From Rhodobacteraceae bacterium HLUCCA08 (GTDB lineage Bacteria > Pseudomonadota > Alphaproteobacteria > Rhodobacterales > Rhodobacteraceae), in the NCBI GenBank assembly GCA_001314655.1, contig LJSF01000044.1, positions 1-64,000 of the forward strand: DNA of 64,000 nt, given 5' to 3'. The position numbers and the translations under genes were made by a program. The number at the start of each line of letters is the position of its first letter. Positions within the stretch are counted from its first letter, which is position 1. This document shows, piece after piece, positions 8,233 through 17,240 of the stretch. Under the pieces are notes generated by a model. That model had not been told where the DNA came from. It searched no databases and saw only the letters and a list, made by a program, of their open reading frames with translations.

Positions 8233-8769
8233 ATGAAATCACTCCCGTCACGGATTCTGTCGCTTCTTGCATTCGCCTTGCCATTGCTTGCCCTTCCCGC
8301 CCATGCCTGGGAGGTTGAGGAAATCGGCAAGATCACGGCCACCTTCGATGACGAAACCTTCGAGCGTTCAACTGTCATTGTGACCGATGGTGATCTGGTA
8401 TCGCCGACGGCCAATTTGTTTCTGAGCCTCAACAATTTTTCCGGCCTCAGCCTGATGACGGAAGACGCCGATTTCGTCGTCGAAGCCAATTTCATGTCGC
8501 ATGCGCCCGGACCGGAAACGGCACCGATTTCGACCAGCGTGACCTACGCCTCACCCGATGGAAACATGCAGTTCTGGCAGTCCGAGGGCGCGCCGGAGCC
8601 GCTGGAAGTGACGTTCACGACGTTGTCGGTAGAGGGCGACAAGGGTCATGCCGCGGGCAGTTTCCGGGGTGTACTCTGCCTTGCCGATGGCCTCGGGGCA
8701 GAGGTCGACCCTGACAACTGCCGCCCGATCGAGGGCACGTTCGACACACCGTTCTTTGTCGAAGAATGA
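8233..8769 (+). CDS. hypothetical exported protein, paralogue of the 2109-2591 product
   Basis: The start at ATG 8233 is supported by AAGGAG about 9 bases upstream and by the signal peptide MKSLPSRILSLLAFALPLLA. The 178-residue product begins its mature part WEVEEIGKITATFDDE and ends with GHAAGSFRGVLCLADG, DNCRPIEGTFDT. The same spacing of strands and two late cysteines occurs in the protein at 2109-2591 on the other side of the two-component genes. The reading frame is open upstream to 7951, so a longer fused product cannot be excluded. The function is unknown. Confidence 0.65.
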   Translation: MKSLPSRILSLLAFALPLLALPAHAWEVEEIGKITATFDDETFERSTVIVTDGDLVSPTANLFLSLNNFSGLSLMTEDADFVVEANFMSHAPGPETAPISTSVTYASPDGNMQFWQSEGAPEPLEVTFTTLSVEGDKGHAAGSFRGVLCLADGLGAEVDPDNCRPIEGTFDTPFFVEE

Positions 8770-8800
8770 CGGACGCGAAAAGTTTCGGAAGGAAGACGAG

Positions 8801-9364
8801 ATGAAAAACATGTTGTGGGTTCTTGGCCTGGTGATGGCTGCTCCGGCACTGGCGGAAGAGCCGCCGCTCTGCGGGACGACAGGTGCAGGGAATTGGGCGC
8901 AGATTCAGGAAGTCTTTACCGGTGACTGGCTGATCGAGCATCAGGCGGGCTACGTCCTGATGGGTAACATGGTCCTGCCGTTCCCGGGCGATGGCGAGGT
9001 CGAGACGATCACGATCTTTCAGCTGGGCGACACATTGCAGGCCACCCACCCCGAGGCGCAGGAGCCACTTGTCCTGCGGCCGGCAGAAGAGCCGCGCTGG
9101 GTCGTGGATATCGACAACCCCGAGATCCCCGAGCCGCTCCTCTCTCCCGAGGATGTGGCTTTGGCCGCAGGGTGTTCCCAGCTGGAGTTGCCAAGGTTGA
9201 TCGGCACGTCAACCGCTGTCATCGACGGCGTGACGATGGAGTTCACCTACCGGATGATGGCGGTGGACTGGTCGACCCTTTACGGGATCATGCAGATCGA
9301 TTCAGTCGTTCAGGGCACACCGGTCGAAGCACGCCGCACAGTATGGATGCGCCTGTCCGGGTGA
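8801..9364 (+). CDS. hypothetical exported protein, paralogue of the 2588-3139 product
   Basis: The gene begins at ATG 8801 after a GGAAGGAAG ribosome-binding site. The signal peptide is MKNMLWVLGLVMAAPALAEE. The mature part has an early cysteine (PPLCGTTG), VFTGDWLIEHQAGYV, a beta-rich centre, LAAGCSQLELPRLIG and a final VDWSTLYGIMQID strand. The order (early cysteine, G-x-W motif, late GC motif) matches the protein at 2588-3139. The gene pair 8233/8801 therefore mirrors the pair 2109/2588. It is the last gene of the rightward two-component operon and its role is unknown. Confidence 0.7.
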   Translation: MKNMLWVLGLVMAAPALAEEPPLCGTTGAGNWAQIQEVFTGDWLIEHQAGYVLMGNMVLPFPGDGEVETITIFQLGDTLQATHPEAQEPLVLRPAEEPRWVVDIDNPEIPEPLLSPEDVALAAGCSQLELPRLIGTSTAVIDGVTMEFTYRMMAVDWSTLYGIMQIDSVVQGTPVEARRTVWMRLSG

Positions 9365-9451
9365 TCATCCGCATCATGGCTCGGCTGTTTCGAAGATGAA
9401 AACAATTGCCGTTCATGGAAAACCCTGTGGCCCGGTCCCTTCGTGAAGGGG

Positions 9452-10210
9452 TCAGCGTGCAACATGACCGCCGGCAAGATGAAGCGGAGTGCCAAGGCAA
9501 CGTCTATCCGGTGCTTCACACCACCCCTTCGCTCTTGGGGGTGCATTCGTGCTTTCAGGCAGTGCCTTTGCCGTCAACTCGCGGACCTTCCGCGCCATTT
9601 GATCCAGCCTGGCATCCCATTGCGGATCTGGGCTTTGACCTTCGACCTTGGGGAAACAGGCTTGCAAAAAGCATGCCACGGCGCGTGGTTCGAGCAGGGC
9701 CTGTTGCACGGACCATGCCAGAATGAAGGCAACCACAATGCCTGTTCCCGACGTGCCGCCGGGATAGAGGTTGCTGATGAGTGCCGCGGGGGCCGGCATC
9801 ACAAAGAAGAGAATTGTCGTCCGCCCGTAAACAAACAAGGGTTTCCAGGCTGCGTTCTTGAGCATCGGACGGTAATTCCGCGCATACAGGACAAGTGCAG
9901 TGCGTGCAGACCCCCAAGGATCGGTCGCGCGGGTGCGCATTCCCCGGGCGAGTATGACTTCGTCGATGAAGCCCACTGCACCATTCAGGAAAGCGTAAAG
10001 GACCGTGACAAGCTGTCTTGCCCCGGGGATCGGCAGAAGGGTAAGGACGCCGCGGATCAGGCCAGTAATCGCGCGCAGCACGCCCTTGACCAGTTGGTCG
10101 ATGCCAAAAAGCACGCTTGCCTCGCAGAACCTTTCGCGCGCCATTGCTGGCGTATGCCCGATCTGGCCAGGGCCTTCGGGCATCGCTCGGTTGTCGGTCA
10201 GTTCAAGCAT
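9452..10210 (-). pseudogene. multi-pass membrane protein, probably N-terminally truncated
   Basis: The translation contains hydrophobic segments (LVKGVLRAITGLIRGVLTLL, VTVLYAFLNGAVGFIDEVIL, TTILFFVMPAPAALISNLYP, TGIVVAFILAWSVQQALL) and ends in a charged tail with KVRELTAKALPES. I know similar membrane proteins in this group with SARTALVLY and conserved KNAAWK segments, but they start well upstream of the equivalent of GIDQLVKG. Here the frame is closed by a TAA about 35 bases before the ATG at 10210, and no ribosome-binding site is visible. A damaged N-terminus next to transposon remnants is likely. The role is unknown. Confidence 0.5.
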
Positions 10211-10349
10211 GACGGCGCTATGGCCGGCCTTTACATTACCCGATTATCCACAAGAAAAAGCAGGATTCCTGGATCGCTCGTATGCCTGTTTAATGAGCGT
10301 TTGGGGCGGTTGCTGCCTCTGCAAAACTTTCAAAATCAGAATTGATAGT

Positions 10350-10601
10350 TTACATGTTGGGCAGCCAGCAGATCGCGAGGCGTGCATCATTTACACACTC
10401 GTCGACACTGGCATAGTAGCCCGACACTTGCGGGCAGGACCAGAATCCGCCATCCGGATAGTAGAGCAATTCGTCGTCTGCGGCGGCAGTCCAAACGTGC
10501 TCATAGAAACGGAATAGCTTGCCGTCAGCACTGACTCGTATCTCTACGCTGCGAGTTCCGTCCTCGCTCTCAAATTTTCTTACTACGTCCCACGCTTGCA
10601 T
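10350..10601 (-). CDS. small hypothetical protein
   Basis: This 83-residue open frame (MQAWDVVRKFESEDGTRSVE at the start, CWLPNM at the end) has a plausible globular composition with several tryptophans and tyrosines and three cysteines. It lies in an AT-richer accessory patch between a truncated membrane gene and IS remnants. No family is recognised. The frame starts with ATG at 10601. The base composition differs from the surrounding core genes, which fits horizontal acquisition. Confidence 0.45.
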   Translation of the reverse strand: MQAWDVVRKFESEDGTRSVEIRVSADGKLFRFYEHVWTAAADDELLYYPDGGFWSCPQVSGYYASVDECVNDARLAICWLPNM

Positions 10602-10694
10602 AATATTGGCCTACACTGCCACCTTTTTGACAGGCTGATAATTACGCGTTATTCAGAATAGTTAGGGTTGCTACTATCGTGTCCCAACCCCAAA

Positions 10695-10937
10695 TCACGG
10701 CCAGCGCAGACCCCACTCCGGCGTGCGTCGCATCTCTCGGCCCACCGCGGTGCACAGCAGACCTCGCATCTGGTCGACGACCGGGATCGGCTTCCACACG
10801 ATCGTGGTCTTGGACAATACCCGACCGGACGACGATCTCCGCTTGCGAACCTTCGTCGCCGGCACTCGGTGGTTCCAGCGCCAGATGATCTCGTCGAGAT
10901 AGCGTTGTAGGTGCTTTCGTCCCAAGCGATGATACAC
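10695..10937 (-). mobile_element. IS1595-family (ISXO2-like) transposase C-terminal remnant
   Basis: Read leftward, the frame gives MYHRLGRKHLQRYLDEIIWR followed by WNHRV, then an IVWKPIPVVDQMRGLL stretch and an end EWGLRWP. The HxxxRKHLQRYLDEF-type block and R/N residues after it are characteristic of the C-terminal end of ISXO2-like transposases (IS1595 family). The N-terminal zinc ribbon and most of the DDE core are absent, so this is a fragment. It lies directly beside an IS3 remnant. Confidence 0.65.
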
Positions 10938-10982
10938 GCCGATCTGGACCTGTCGCGTATTCGTGCCGCCCCCAGTGCTCGT

Positions 10983-11474
10983 TTAGGCCACTTGGCGTTC
11001 GAAGGCCAATGGGCTTTTGCCTCCCAATTCTGAATGCCGACGGCGCGGGTTATAGAAGCCGTTGATGTATTGGAAGATGGCGGTTTCGGCCTTGCGACGC
11101 GTCTCCCAAGTGCGCCGCCAGATCAACTCGGCCTTGATGGTCTTGAAGAAGGTTTCGACTGCGGCGTTGTCATAGCAGTTGCCTTTTCCGCTCATCGACG
11201 GCTTCAGGCCGTGCTCGCGCAGCACCTTCTGATAGTCGTGTGAACAGTATTGGCTGCCGCGATCGCTGTGGAAGATGCAGCCCCTGGGCGGCGACCGCAG
11301 CGCGATGGCCATCTTCTCCAGCATCCCGATGCACGTCGCATCGGCATACGTCTTGCTGCCGCAGCAGGCCCGTGCTCGAGAATGCCGGATGCCCAGGTGA
11401 ATGACCTGTTGAATGACCTGTTGCATGACCGACAAGACGTCGAAGTTCTGACCGCGCACCGCCGGCATCAACAT
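10983..11474 (-). mobile_element. IS3-family transposase OrfB remnant (C-terminal half)
   Basis: The C-terminal integrase core is clear: HSDRGSQYCSHDYQK carries the second catalytic aspartate and KGNCYDNAAVETFFKTIKAE the catalytic glutamate, followed by the family's NGFYNPRRRHSELG. The N-terminal part, including the first catalytic aspartate, is replaced by non-matching sequence (residues about 1-50), and the usual OrfA is missing upstream. It cannot encode an active transposase. The strand is the same as the OrfA remnant at 78-332, but the two are too far apart to form one element. Confidence 0.75.
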
Positions 11475-11957
11475 GCCGATGTCGGCCTGCTTCCCCCCCC
11501 AAATGTCGCAAATCTCTCCAAATTGGTGAAACTTTTTCGGTTGAAAAGAATGGCGGGAAAACCGTCATTGCTGTCTGACCCCTGTGCGGGGCGCATCGAA
11601 AGACCGCTCGAGCGCTTTGCACAGATGTCTGGCGCACAACACCAAACCGTGCTTGAACGTCGGGTATCTTGCGTGTGGTGCCTGCCTGCTGCAATTGCAA
11701 CGAAAGCCCGCTTTCCGCCCACCTGCGCCGCCAACGGCACCTGTCGTCTGCCGGGCGCCAAGGTTTGGACCGCCACTGAACACCGCACGACAATTCTCGG
11801 CCCGCTGGACATCCGCGATGCAGGCGTGGCGCCGGATCCTGAGCCGCACCCCGGCGCCCTGCGGCCGGTGCAGGAGACCGAGAGCACCCTCCACAGCGAC
11901 CAGCCCGGCGCGCTCGCCCCGATCACCGGCAGGCCCGGGACCCGGCGCGGCGCGCCC
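11475..11957. other. gene-free stretch between IS remnant and rpiA
   Basis: These 483 bases hold no frame I can support. The few open frames overlap each other and have no recognisable motif or ribosome-binding site. A 12-base unit is imperfectly repeated just to the left (near 11398-11430). The stretch may be debris of a dispersed repeat or of the neighbouring insertion sequences. Confidence 0.5.
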
Positions 11958-12743
11958 CTAATCGGCGATGTCGGTGAACAGGTTGTCGGTTTCCAGGAAA
12001 TCGAACTTCGTCTCTTCGACCGCGCCCTGGTTGATGTCGCGCAGCTCGACCCTTCCGTCGCCATGGCCGATCACCACCACGTCGCAGATGTCGATGAACA
12101 GCCCGTTCTCGACCACCCCGGGGATCTGGTTCAGCACCAGCGACAATTGCCGCGCATTGCCGATCCGGTGCAGGTGCAGGTCGAGGATGTGGTTGCCCTC
12201 GTCGGTCACGAAAGGCGCCTCGCCGTTCATCCGCAGCGTGGTCGAGCGGCCCATGACATCAAGCCCGACCAGGGTTTCCTCGACCAGGGTCTTGGTGGTC
12301 TGCCAGCCGAAGGGGATGACCTCGAGCGGCAGGGGAAAGGCGCCCAGGGTTTCGACCTGCTTGGAGGCATCGGCGATCACGATCATCTGGTCGCTGGCGG
12401 TGGCGACGATCTTTTCCTGCAGATGCGCGCCGCCGCCGCCCTTGATCAGGTTCAGGTTGCCGTCGAATTCGTCGGCCCCGTCGATGGTCAGATCCAGCCA
12501 TTTCGCCTCGTCCAGGCTGACCACGTCGATGCCCACCTCGCGGGCCAGCTGGGCGGTGCGGGTCGAGGTCGGCACGCCGGTGATCCGCAGCCCCTCGTCG
12601 CGGACCTTTTCGCCCAGGCAGCGCACCAGCCAGGCGGCGGTGGAGCCGGTGCCGAGCCCGACGCGCATGCCGCTTTCGACATATTGGGCGGCGCGTTTGG
12701 CGGCGGCGAACTTGGCCTTGTCGATGGGGGACAGCTCGGGCAT
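11958..12743 (-). CDS. rpiA: ribose-5-phosphate isomerase A
   Basis: This cytosolic enzyme interconverts ribose 5-phosphate and ribulose 5-phosphate in the pentose phosphate pathway. The 261-residue length is normal for the family. Signature motifs are GLGTGSTAAW near residue 30, DLTIDGADEFD with the catalytic aspartates, and LIKGGGGAHLQEKIVA. The start is ATG at 12743 preceded on the coding strand by AAAGGAG. It is a core gene bordering the IS-rich patch. The large sugar operons downstream on the map give it no obvious co-regulation. Confidence 0.95.
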   Translation of the reverse strand: MPELSPIDKAKFAAAKRAAQYVESGMRVGLGTGSTAAWLVRCLGEKVRDEGLRITGVPTSTRTAQLAREVGIDVVSLDEAKWLDLTIDGADEFDGNLNLIKGGGGAHLQEKIVATASDQMIVIADASKQVETLGAFPLPLEVIPFGWQTTKTLVEETLVGLDVMGRSTTLRMNGEAPFVTDEGNHILDLHLHRIGNARQLSLVLNQIPGVVENGLFIDICDVVVIGHGDGRVELRDINQGAVEETKFDFLETDNLFTDIAD

Positions 12744-12940
12744 GGGGCGGCTCCTTTCAAGATCGGGGCCCTTATAGGCGCAACGGCCGCGCCATGCGAG
12801 GGGCCAATCGCCCCGCATTGTCCGCAAGCGGTGCCGGCCGGGCGGCCGGGGCGTGGCGCGATGGAGGACCCAAAGGCGCCCTTTGCGGATTCCGCCCAAG
12901 GGACATAATGATGTTGCCGGTTCGGACCGGAGCAACCGCA

Positions 12941-13831
12941 ATGACAGCAGATCCCGACGAGATTCCTGTCGACGACGCCCTTGTCGCGCGCCTGATCAGG
13001 GCGCAGGCGCCGCAATGGGCAGAGTTTCGGCTACGGCGCTTCGCGTCCTCGGGGACAGACAACGCGATCTTCCGGCTGGGTGACCGATTGTCGGTCAGGG
13101 TGCCCCGACGCCGGTCCGCGATCGCTTTGCTGTCGAAGGAGCTTGACTGGCTTGCGCATCTTCAGGGCTTGCCGCTGCAGGTGCCGGTGCCCAGGTTCCG
13201 GGGACGCGCCGCGCTTGATCCGGGCTTCGACTTCGGCGTCTTCGACTGGATGGAAGGCCGGACCGCCAGTCCCGAACATGTGGCCGATTGGAAGGATGCC
13301 GCCCGTGCCCTCGCTGATTTCCTGAAAGAACTGCACCGGAAGAATACCGACGGCGCGCCGCTTGCAGGGGCGATCAACAGCCGGCGGGGCGTCGCGCTGA
13401 ACGCCCTGACAGAGGTGACGCTGCCCGCCATCGACATCCTTGCCGATGAGGTGGATGTGCAACGCGCCCGTGCCCTTTGGGACAAGGCCTGCGCTGCCGG
13501 GTCTTCTCGGCCGCCCGTGTGGCTGCACGGCGATCTCAAGGCGGACAATCTGATTGTCCGGGATGGCGTCCTGCGGGGAATCATAGACTGGGGATTGTCC
13601 GCGGTGGGCGATCCTGCAGCCGATCATGCGACCGCCTGGGTCTGGATTGATCCGTCCGCGCGCGGGGCGTTCCGCGACCGCCTCGGTCTGGGGGATTGCG
13701 ACTGGCTCAGGGCGAAGGGTTGGGCTCTCTATGGCGCGGTCATCGCGCTGAGCCATTACAGAGGCGGCCGGAACGAAGCGCTGTGCCAGCAATCGCGACA
13801 GACCCTGTCTCGACTCGGATTGCTGCTGTAG
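12941..13831 (+). CDS. APH-fold phosphotransferase (aminoglycoside phosphotransferase family)
   Basis: The 296-residue kinase fold has a Brenner motif VWLHGDLKADNLIV (about residue 190) and the metal-binding GIIDWGLSAVGDPAADHATA. An N-terminal nucleotide loop FASSGTDNAIFRLGD precedes them. Members phosphorylate small molecules such as antibiotics or metabolites; the substrate cannot be told here. The start is taken as ATG 12941 with GGAG 8 bases upstream; ATG 12908 would add 11 residues. The GC content looks a little lower than that of its neighbours. Confidence 0.85.
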   Translation: MTADPDEIPVDDALVARLIRAQAPQWAEFRLRRFASSGTDNAIFRLGDRLSVRVPRRRSAIALLSKELDWLAHLQGLPLQVPVPRFRGRAALDPGFDFGVFDWMEGRTASPEHVADWKDAARALADFLKELHRKNTDGAPLAGAINSRRGVALNALTEVTLPAIDILADEVDVQRARALWDKACAAGSSRPPVWLHGDLKADNLIVRDGVLRGIIDWGLSAVGDPAADHATAWVWIDPSARGAFRDRLGLGDCDWLRAKGWALYGAVIALSHYRGGRNEALCQQSRQTLSRLGLLL

Positions 13832-14021
13832 CGCGCATGGTCGAGAGGCCGCGGGCGGCAGAAAACACCGCGCCGCGGGCAACCGGGATCGTGCCGGCAT
13901 GGCCCATCGACCGACCGCGCCCGCAGCGTCGCGCCCCGGCGGCCTGCCGCGCCGGACCCGATCCGCCCAAAACGGTCGTTTTTGAACGGTGCCGTCGGTG
14001 GCGCGGCCCTAGAGTCGCACC

Positions 14022-14696
14022 ATGACCGCGCCCTATCGCCTGCATTACGCCCCCGACAACGCCTCGCTTTGTGTGCGGCTGGCGCTGGAGGAGCTGGGCG
14101 TGGCCTATCACACGGCGCTGGTCGACCGGGCCGCGCGCGGGCAGCGGGCGCCGGCCTATCTGGCGCTGAACCCCAACGGGTTGATCCCGGTGCTGGAAAC
14201 GCCGGACGGCGCGGTGTTCGAGACCGGGGCGATCCTGCTGTGGCTGGCGGACCGGCATGGCGGGCTGGCCCCGGCCCCCGACCATGCGGACCGGGGCGCG
14301 GTGCTGAGCTGGACCCTCTGGCTGTCCGACACGCTGCACCCGGCGCTGCGGATGCTGTTCCATGCCGGCGATTACGGCCCCGAAGCGGCTGTGCGCGCCC
14401 GGACGATCGAGCGTCTTCCCGGGCTCCTGGCGATCCTGGCCGGGGCGCGGACCGACTGGCTGGACCGGCCGTCGATCCTGTCCTGCCATGCCGCGCCGAT
14501 GCTGCGCTGGATGGCGCTCTATCCGGCCGGGCAGTCGGGCTGGTTCCGGCTGTCCGACACCCCGCGCCTGGAACGGCTGGCGCGCATGATGGAAGATCGC
14601 CCCTCGGCCCGGGCCGCGCAGGCCGCCGAGGGGCTGGGCCCGACCCCGTTCACCGCCCCGAGCCTGCCCGACCCGCCCGAAGGGAGCGCGACCTGA
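14022..14696 (+). CDS. glutathione S-transferase family protein
   Basis: The 224-residue product has a thioredoxin-like N-terminal domain: YRLHYAPDNASLCVRLALEE, then NPNGLIPVLETPDG with the cis-proline, and FETGAILLWLADRHG for glutathione binding. A helical C-terminal domain follows. The alanine-serine-leucine-cysteine stretch occupies the usual catalytic Ser/Cys region. It is followed after 1 base by sdaA, so they form a two-gene operon. The actual substrate is not predictable. Confidence 0.85.
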   Translation: MTAPYRLHYAPDNASLCVRLALEELGVAYHTALVDRAARGQRAPAYLALNPNGLIPVLETPDGAVFETGAILLWLADRHGGLAPAPDHADRGAVLSWTLWLSDTLHPALRMLFHAGDYGPEAAVRARTIERLPGLLAILAGARTDWLDRPSILSCHAAPMLRWMALYPAGQSGWFRLSDTPRLERLARMMEDRPSARAAQAAEGLGPTPFTAPSLPDPPEGSAT

Positions 14697-14697
14697 A

Positions 14698-16071
14698 ATG
14701 TTCCTGTCCGTCTTCGACATGTTCAAGGTCGGGATCGGCCCGTCTTCGTCCCATACGATGGGGCCGATGGTGGCGGCGGCGCGGTTCCTCGACCATTTGC
14801 GCGCCCAGCCCTTTGCCGTGGCCGGGCTGCGGGCGTCGCTGCATGGTTCGCTCGCCTTTACCGGGGTCGGACATGCCACCGACCGGGCGGTGATCCTCGG
14901 CCTCGCGGGGTTCACCCCCGAGGCCTATGACGCGGAAAACGCCGAGGCCGCGCTGGCGCGGATCAGGGCCGAGGGCGACGTGACGCCCGAGGGGCTGGGG
15001 CGGCTGGTCTTCGATCCGGCGCAGCACCTGGAGTTCGACTATGGCCCCGCCCTGCCCGGCCATGCCAACGGGATGATCCTGCACGGCACCGATGCGCAGG
15101 GCGATACCGTCGTGTCGGTGACCTATTATTCGATCGGCGGCGGCTTCGTGCTGACCGAGGCGGAGCTGGCCGAGGGGCGCGATTCCGATGACGGCCCGCC
15201 GGTGCCGTTCCCGTTCAGGAGCGCGGCCGAGATGCTCGACATGGCCGCCGAAACCGGGCTGAGCATCGCCGAGATGAAGCGCCGCAACGAGCTGAGCCGG
15301 CGGCCCCGGGCCGATCTGGACCGCGGCATCGCCCGCATCTGGGAGGTCATGAATGATTGTATTTCCAGGGGCTTGGACGTGGACGGCGAATTGCCGGGGG
15401 GGTTGCGGGTGCGGCGGCGGGCGAAGGCCATTCACGCGGCGCTGCAGGCCGAGCGGGGGCTGAACCTGAGCGCGCCGCATGTGGTCAATGACTGGATCAG
15501 CACCTATGCGATGGCGGTGAACGAGGAAAACGCCGCCGGCGGCCAGGTGGTCACCGCGCCGACCAATGGCGCGGCGGGCGTGGTCCCGGCGGTGATCCGC
15601 TACTGGCTGGATCATTGCCCCGGCGCGGCGCCGTCGAAAGTGGCGGATTTCCTGCTGACGGCGGCGGCGATCGGCGGGCTGGTCAAGTTCAACGCCTCGA
15701 TCAGCGGCGCCGAGGCGGGCTGCCAGGCCGAGGTCGGAAGCGCCAGCGCCATGGCCGCGGCGGGGCTCTGCGCGGTTCTGGGCGGCACGCCGGAACAGAT
15801 TGAAAACGCGGCAGAAATCGCGCTGGAGCATCACCTGGGCATGACCTGCGACCCGGTGCGCGGGCTGGTCCAGGTGCCCTGTATCGAACGCAACGGGCTG
15901 GGCGCGATCAAGGCGGTCTCGGCGGCGTCCCTGGCGCTGCGCGGCGACGGTCGGCATTTCGTGCCGCTGGATGCGGCGATCGAGACGATGCGCCAGACCG
16001 GCGCCGACATGAGCGAGAAATACAAGGAAACCGCCCTGGGCGGGCTCGCCGTCAACGTGCCGAATTGTTGA
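14698..16071 (+). CDS. sdaA: L-serine ammonia-lyase (L-serine dehydratase, iron-sulfur type)
   Basis: This enzyme deaminates L-serine to pyruvate. The single-chain protein of 457 residues has the N-terminal [16 protein letters not shown] motif of the beta domain and the C-terminal alpha domain. The alpha domain contains [39 protein letters not shown] and a C-terminal NVPNC that supplies conserved cysteines for the 4Fe-4S cluster. It lies immediately after the GST gene. Serine use fits with the gcvTHP operon farther right, though the two are not physically linked. Confidence 0.95.
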   Translation: MFLSVFDMFKVGIGPSSSHTMGPMVAAARFLDHLRAQPFAVAGLRASLHGSLAFTGVGHATDRAVILGLAGFTPEAYDAENAEAALARIRAEGDVTPEGLGRLVFDPAQHLEFDYGPALPGHANGMILHGTDAQGDTVVSVTYYSIGGGFVLTEAELAEGRDSDDGPPVPFPFRSAAEMLDMAAETGLSIAEMKRRNELSRRPRADLDRGIARIWEVMNDCISRGLDVDGELPGGLRVRRRAKAIHAALQAERGLNLSAPHVVNDWISTYAMAVNEENAAGGQVVTAPTNGAAGVVPAVIRYWLDHCPGAAPSKVADFLLTAAAIGGLVKFNASISGAEAGCQAEVGSASAMAAAGLCAVLGGTPEQIENAAEIALEHHLGMTCDPVRGLVQVPCIERNGLGAIKAVSAASLALRGDGRHFVPLDAAIETMRQTGADMSEKYKETALGGLAVNVPNC

Positions 16072-16107
16072 CCCGGCGGCGCGCGGCGGCGATGGCGCGG
16101 CCCGGCC

Positions 16108-16422
16108 CTATTCCATGTGGAATTGCCGCGGCAGCAGGTAGGGGAAACGGGTCGCCGGGTCGACCTCGACCTTCATGATCGGCCCCATCCATTCGCCCCA
16201 GCGCGCATTGACCGGACACTCGGCCAGATGCGCCTGGGCCGCGGGCAGGTCGTCGCATTCGAAATAGCCGAACAGCGTCAGCCCGTGACGGAAGATGTTG
16301 TAGTTGCGGATGCCGGCCTTGCGCAGGGTCTCCAGCATCTCGGGCCAGATCTGGTCATGGCGCGTCTTGTAGTCGTCCTCGTATCCGGGGCGGACCTCGA
16401 GAACCCAGGCATAGGATGTCAT
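16108..16422 (-). CDS. rhaM: L-rhamnose mutarotase family protein
   Basis: This 104-residue protein of the rhamnose mutarotase family interconverts sugar anomers. Typical motifs are VRPGYEDDYKTRHDQIWPEM (conserved histidine), IRNYNIFRHGLTLFGYFEC and a C-terminal VNARWGEWMGPIM. Relatives act on L-rhamnose and some on L-fucose, so substrate assignment is provisional. It is the last gene of the leftward sugar operon and its ATG overlaps the stop of the preceding gene (ATGA at 16419-16422). Confidence 0.88.
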   Translation of the reverse strand: MTSYAWVLEVRPGYEDDYKTRHDQIWPEMLETLRKAGIRNYNIFRHGLTLFGYFECDDLPAAQAHLAECPVNARWGEWMGPIMKVEVDPATRFPYLLPRQFHME

Positions 16423-17237
16423 GACATGCCCTCCTTCCAGGTGACAAAGCAGTCGCGCAGGGCGACGATTTCGGTCAGGACGTCCTCGAACAGGGTGTTC
16501 ATGTAGTCCTGGTGCACGGGTTCGATCGCCAGCGCGCCGTCATAGCCGGCATCGCGCAGGGTGCCGAACATGGCCGGGAAATTCAGCGTGCCATGGGCGA
16601 ACCTGGTCTGCAGCGCGCCCATCCTGGCCTGGCGCAGATGGACATGGGCCGCATGGGGGGCAAGCGGGTCGATCTCCTCCTGCCGGTAGCCGAGACAGGC
16701 GAAGTGGGAATAGTCGAGCGCCAGTTTCACCCCCGTCGCCTCGACCAGCCGCTGCGCGATGGCGGGGCTTTCGGCGAAGGAATGGACATGCGGTTCGATG
16801 CACAGCGTCGTGGCGTGATCGGCGGCCAGGGCGACCATGTCGCGCAGGGCGGCGGTGGCGGCGGCTTCGGCCTGCGCCCGCGACTGGCCGGGATTGACCA
16901 CGCCGGGCAGGATGAAGACCGTGCCGATCCCGGCGGCATCGGCAAAGCGCAGGACCTGGGCCAGGTCGGCCAGGTTGTCGTCATGCGCATCGGGGCGGGC
17001 GAGGTTGCGCCCCTCCAGCCCGTCGCCGAAGAGGTGGTAGTAATTGGGCAGTTTCACGCCCAGCGCGGCGAGTTCCTGCGCCGCGCCTTCGGGGTCGGAC
17101 AGGATCCGGGCCTTGTCCAGCGCCGAGCGGTAGAACAGCCCCAGATCCAGCGCACCGATGCCGAGCGCCCTTGAGATATCGGCGGCCTCGGCCAGGGTGC
17201 AGGCGGGCAACGACCAGGCGGTGAGCGAGAGATACAT
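16419..17237 (-). CDS. sugar phosphate isomerase/epimerase family TIM-barrel protein
   Basis: The 272-residue TIM-barrel protein of the xylose-isomerase-like superfamily has metal-ligand motifs LCIEPHVHSF (glutamate), KLALDYSHFACLGY (aspartate/histidine), HVHLRQAR and GALAIEPVHQDY. These enzymes isomerise, epimerise or dehydrate sugars and derivatives. The gene is flanked by a Gfo/Idh/MocA oxidoreductase and a mutarotase, suggesting it works on an oxidised or isomerised product of the imported sugar. The substrate is not known. Confidence 0.8.
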   Translation of the reverse strand: MYLSLTAWSLPACTLAEAADISRALGIGALDLGLFYRSALDKARILSDPEGAAQELAALGVKLPNYYHLFGDGLEGRNLARPDAHDDNLADLAQVLRFADAAGIGTVFILPGVVNPGQSRAQAEAAATAALRDMVALAADHATTLCIEPHVHSFAESPAIAQRLVEATGVKLALDYSHFACLGYRQEEIDPLAPHAAHVHLRQARMGALQTRFAHGTLNFPAMFGTLRDAGYDGALAIEPVHQDYMNTLFEDVLTEIVALRDCFVTWKEGMS

Positions 17238-17240
17238 CGG

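Noticed and set aside
11395-11432. Short direct repeats of about 12 bases (ATGACCTGTTG units).
   Set aside because: Only two to three units, no spacers, and inside IS debris: too little to call a functional repeat array.
78-11474. A composite transposon bounded by the OrfA remnant (78-332) and OrfB remnant (10983-11474).
   Set aside because: The two fragments belong to different halves of IS3 elements, no terminal inverted repeats or target duplications could be identified, and the left copy runs to the window edge.
11250-12908. A + strand open frame covering rpiA.
   Set aside because: It is the complement of rpiA and an IS remnant; no motif and no ribosome-binding site.
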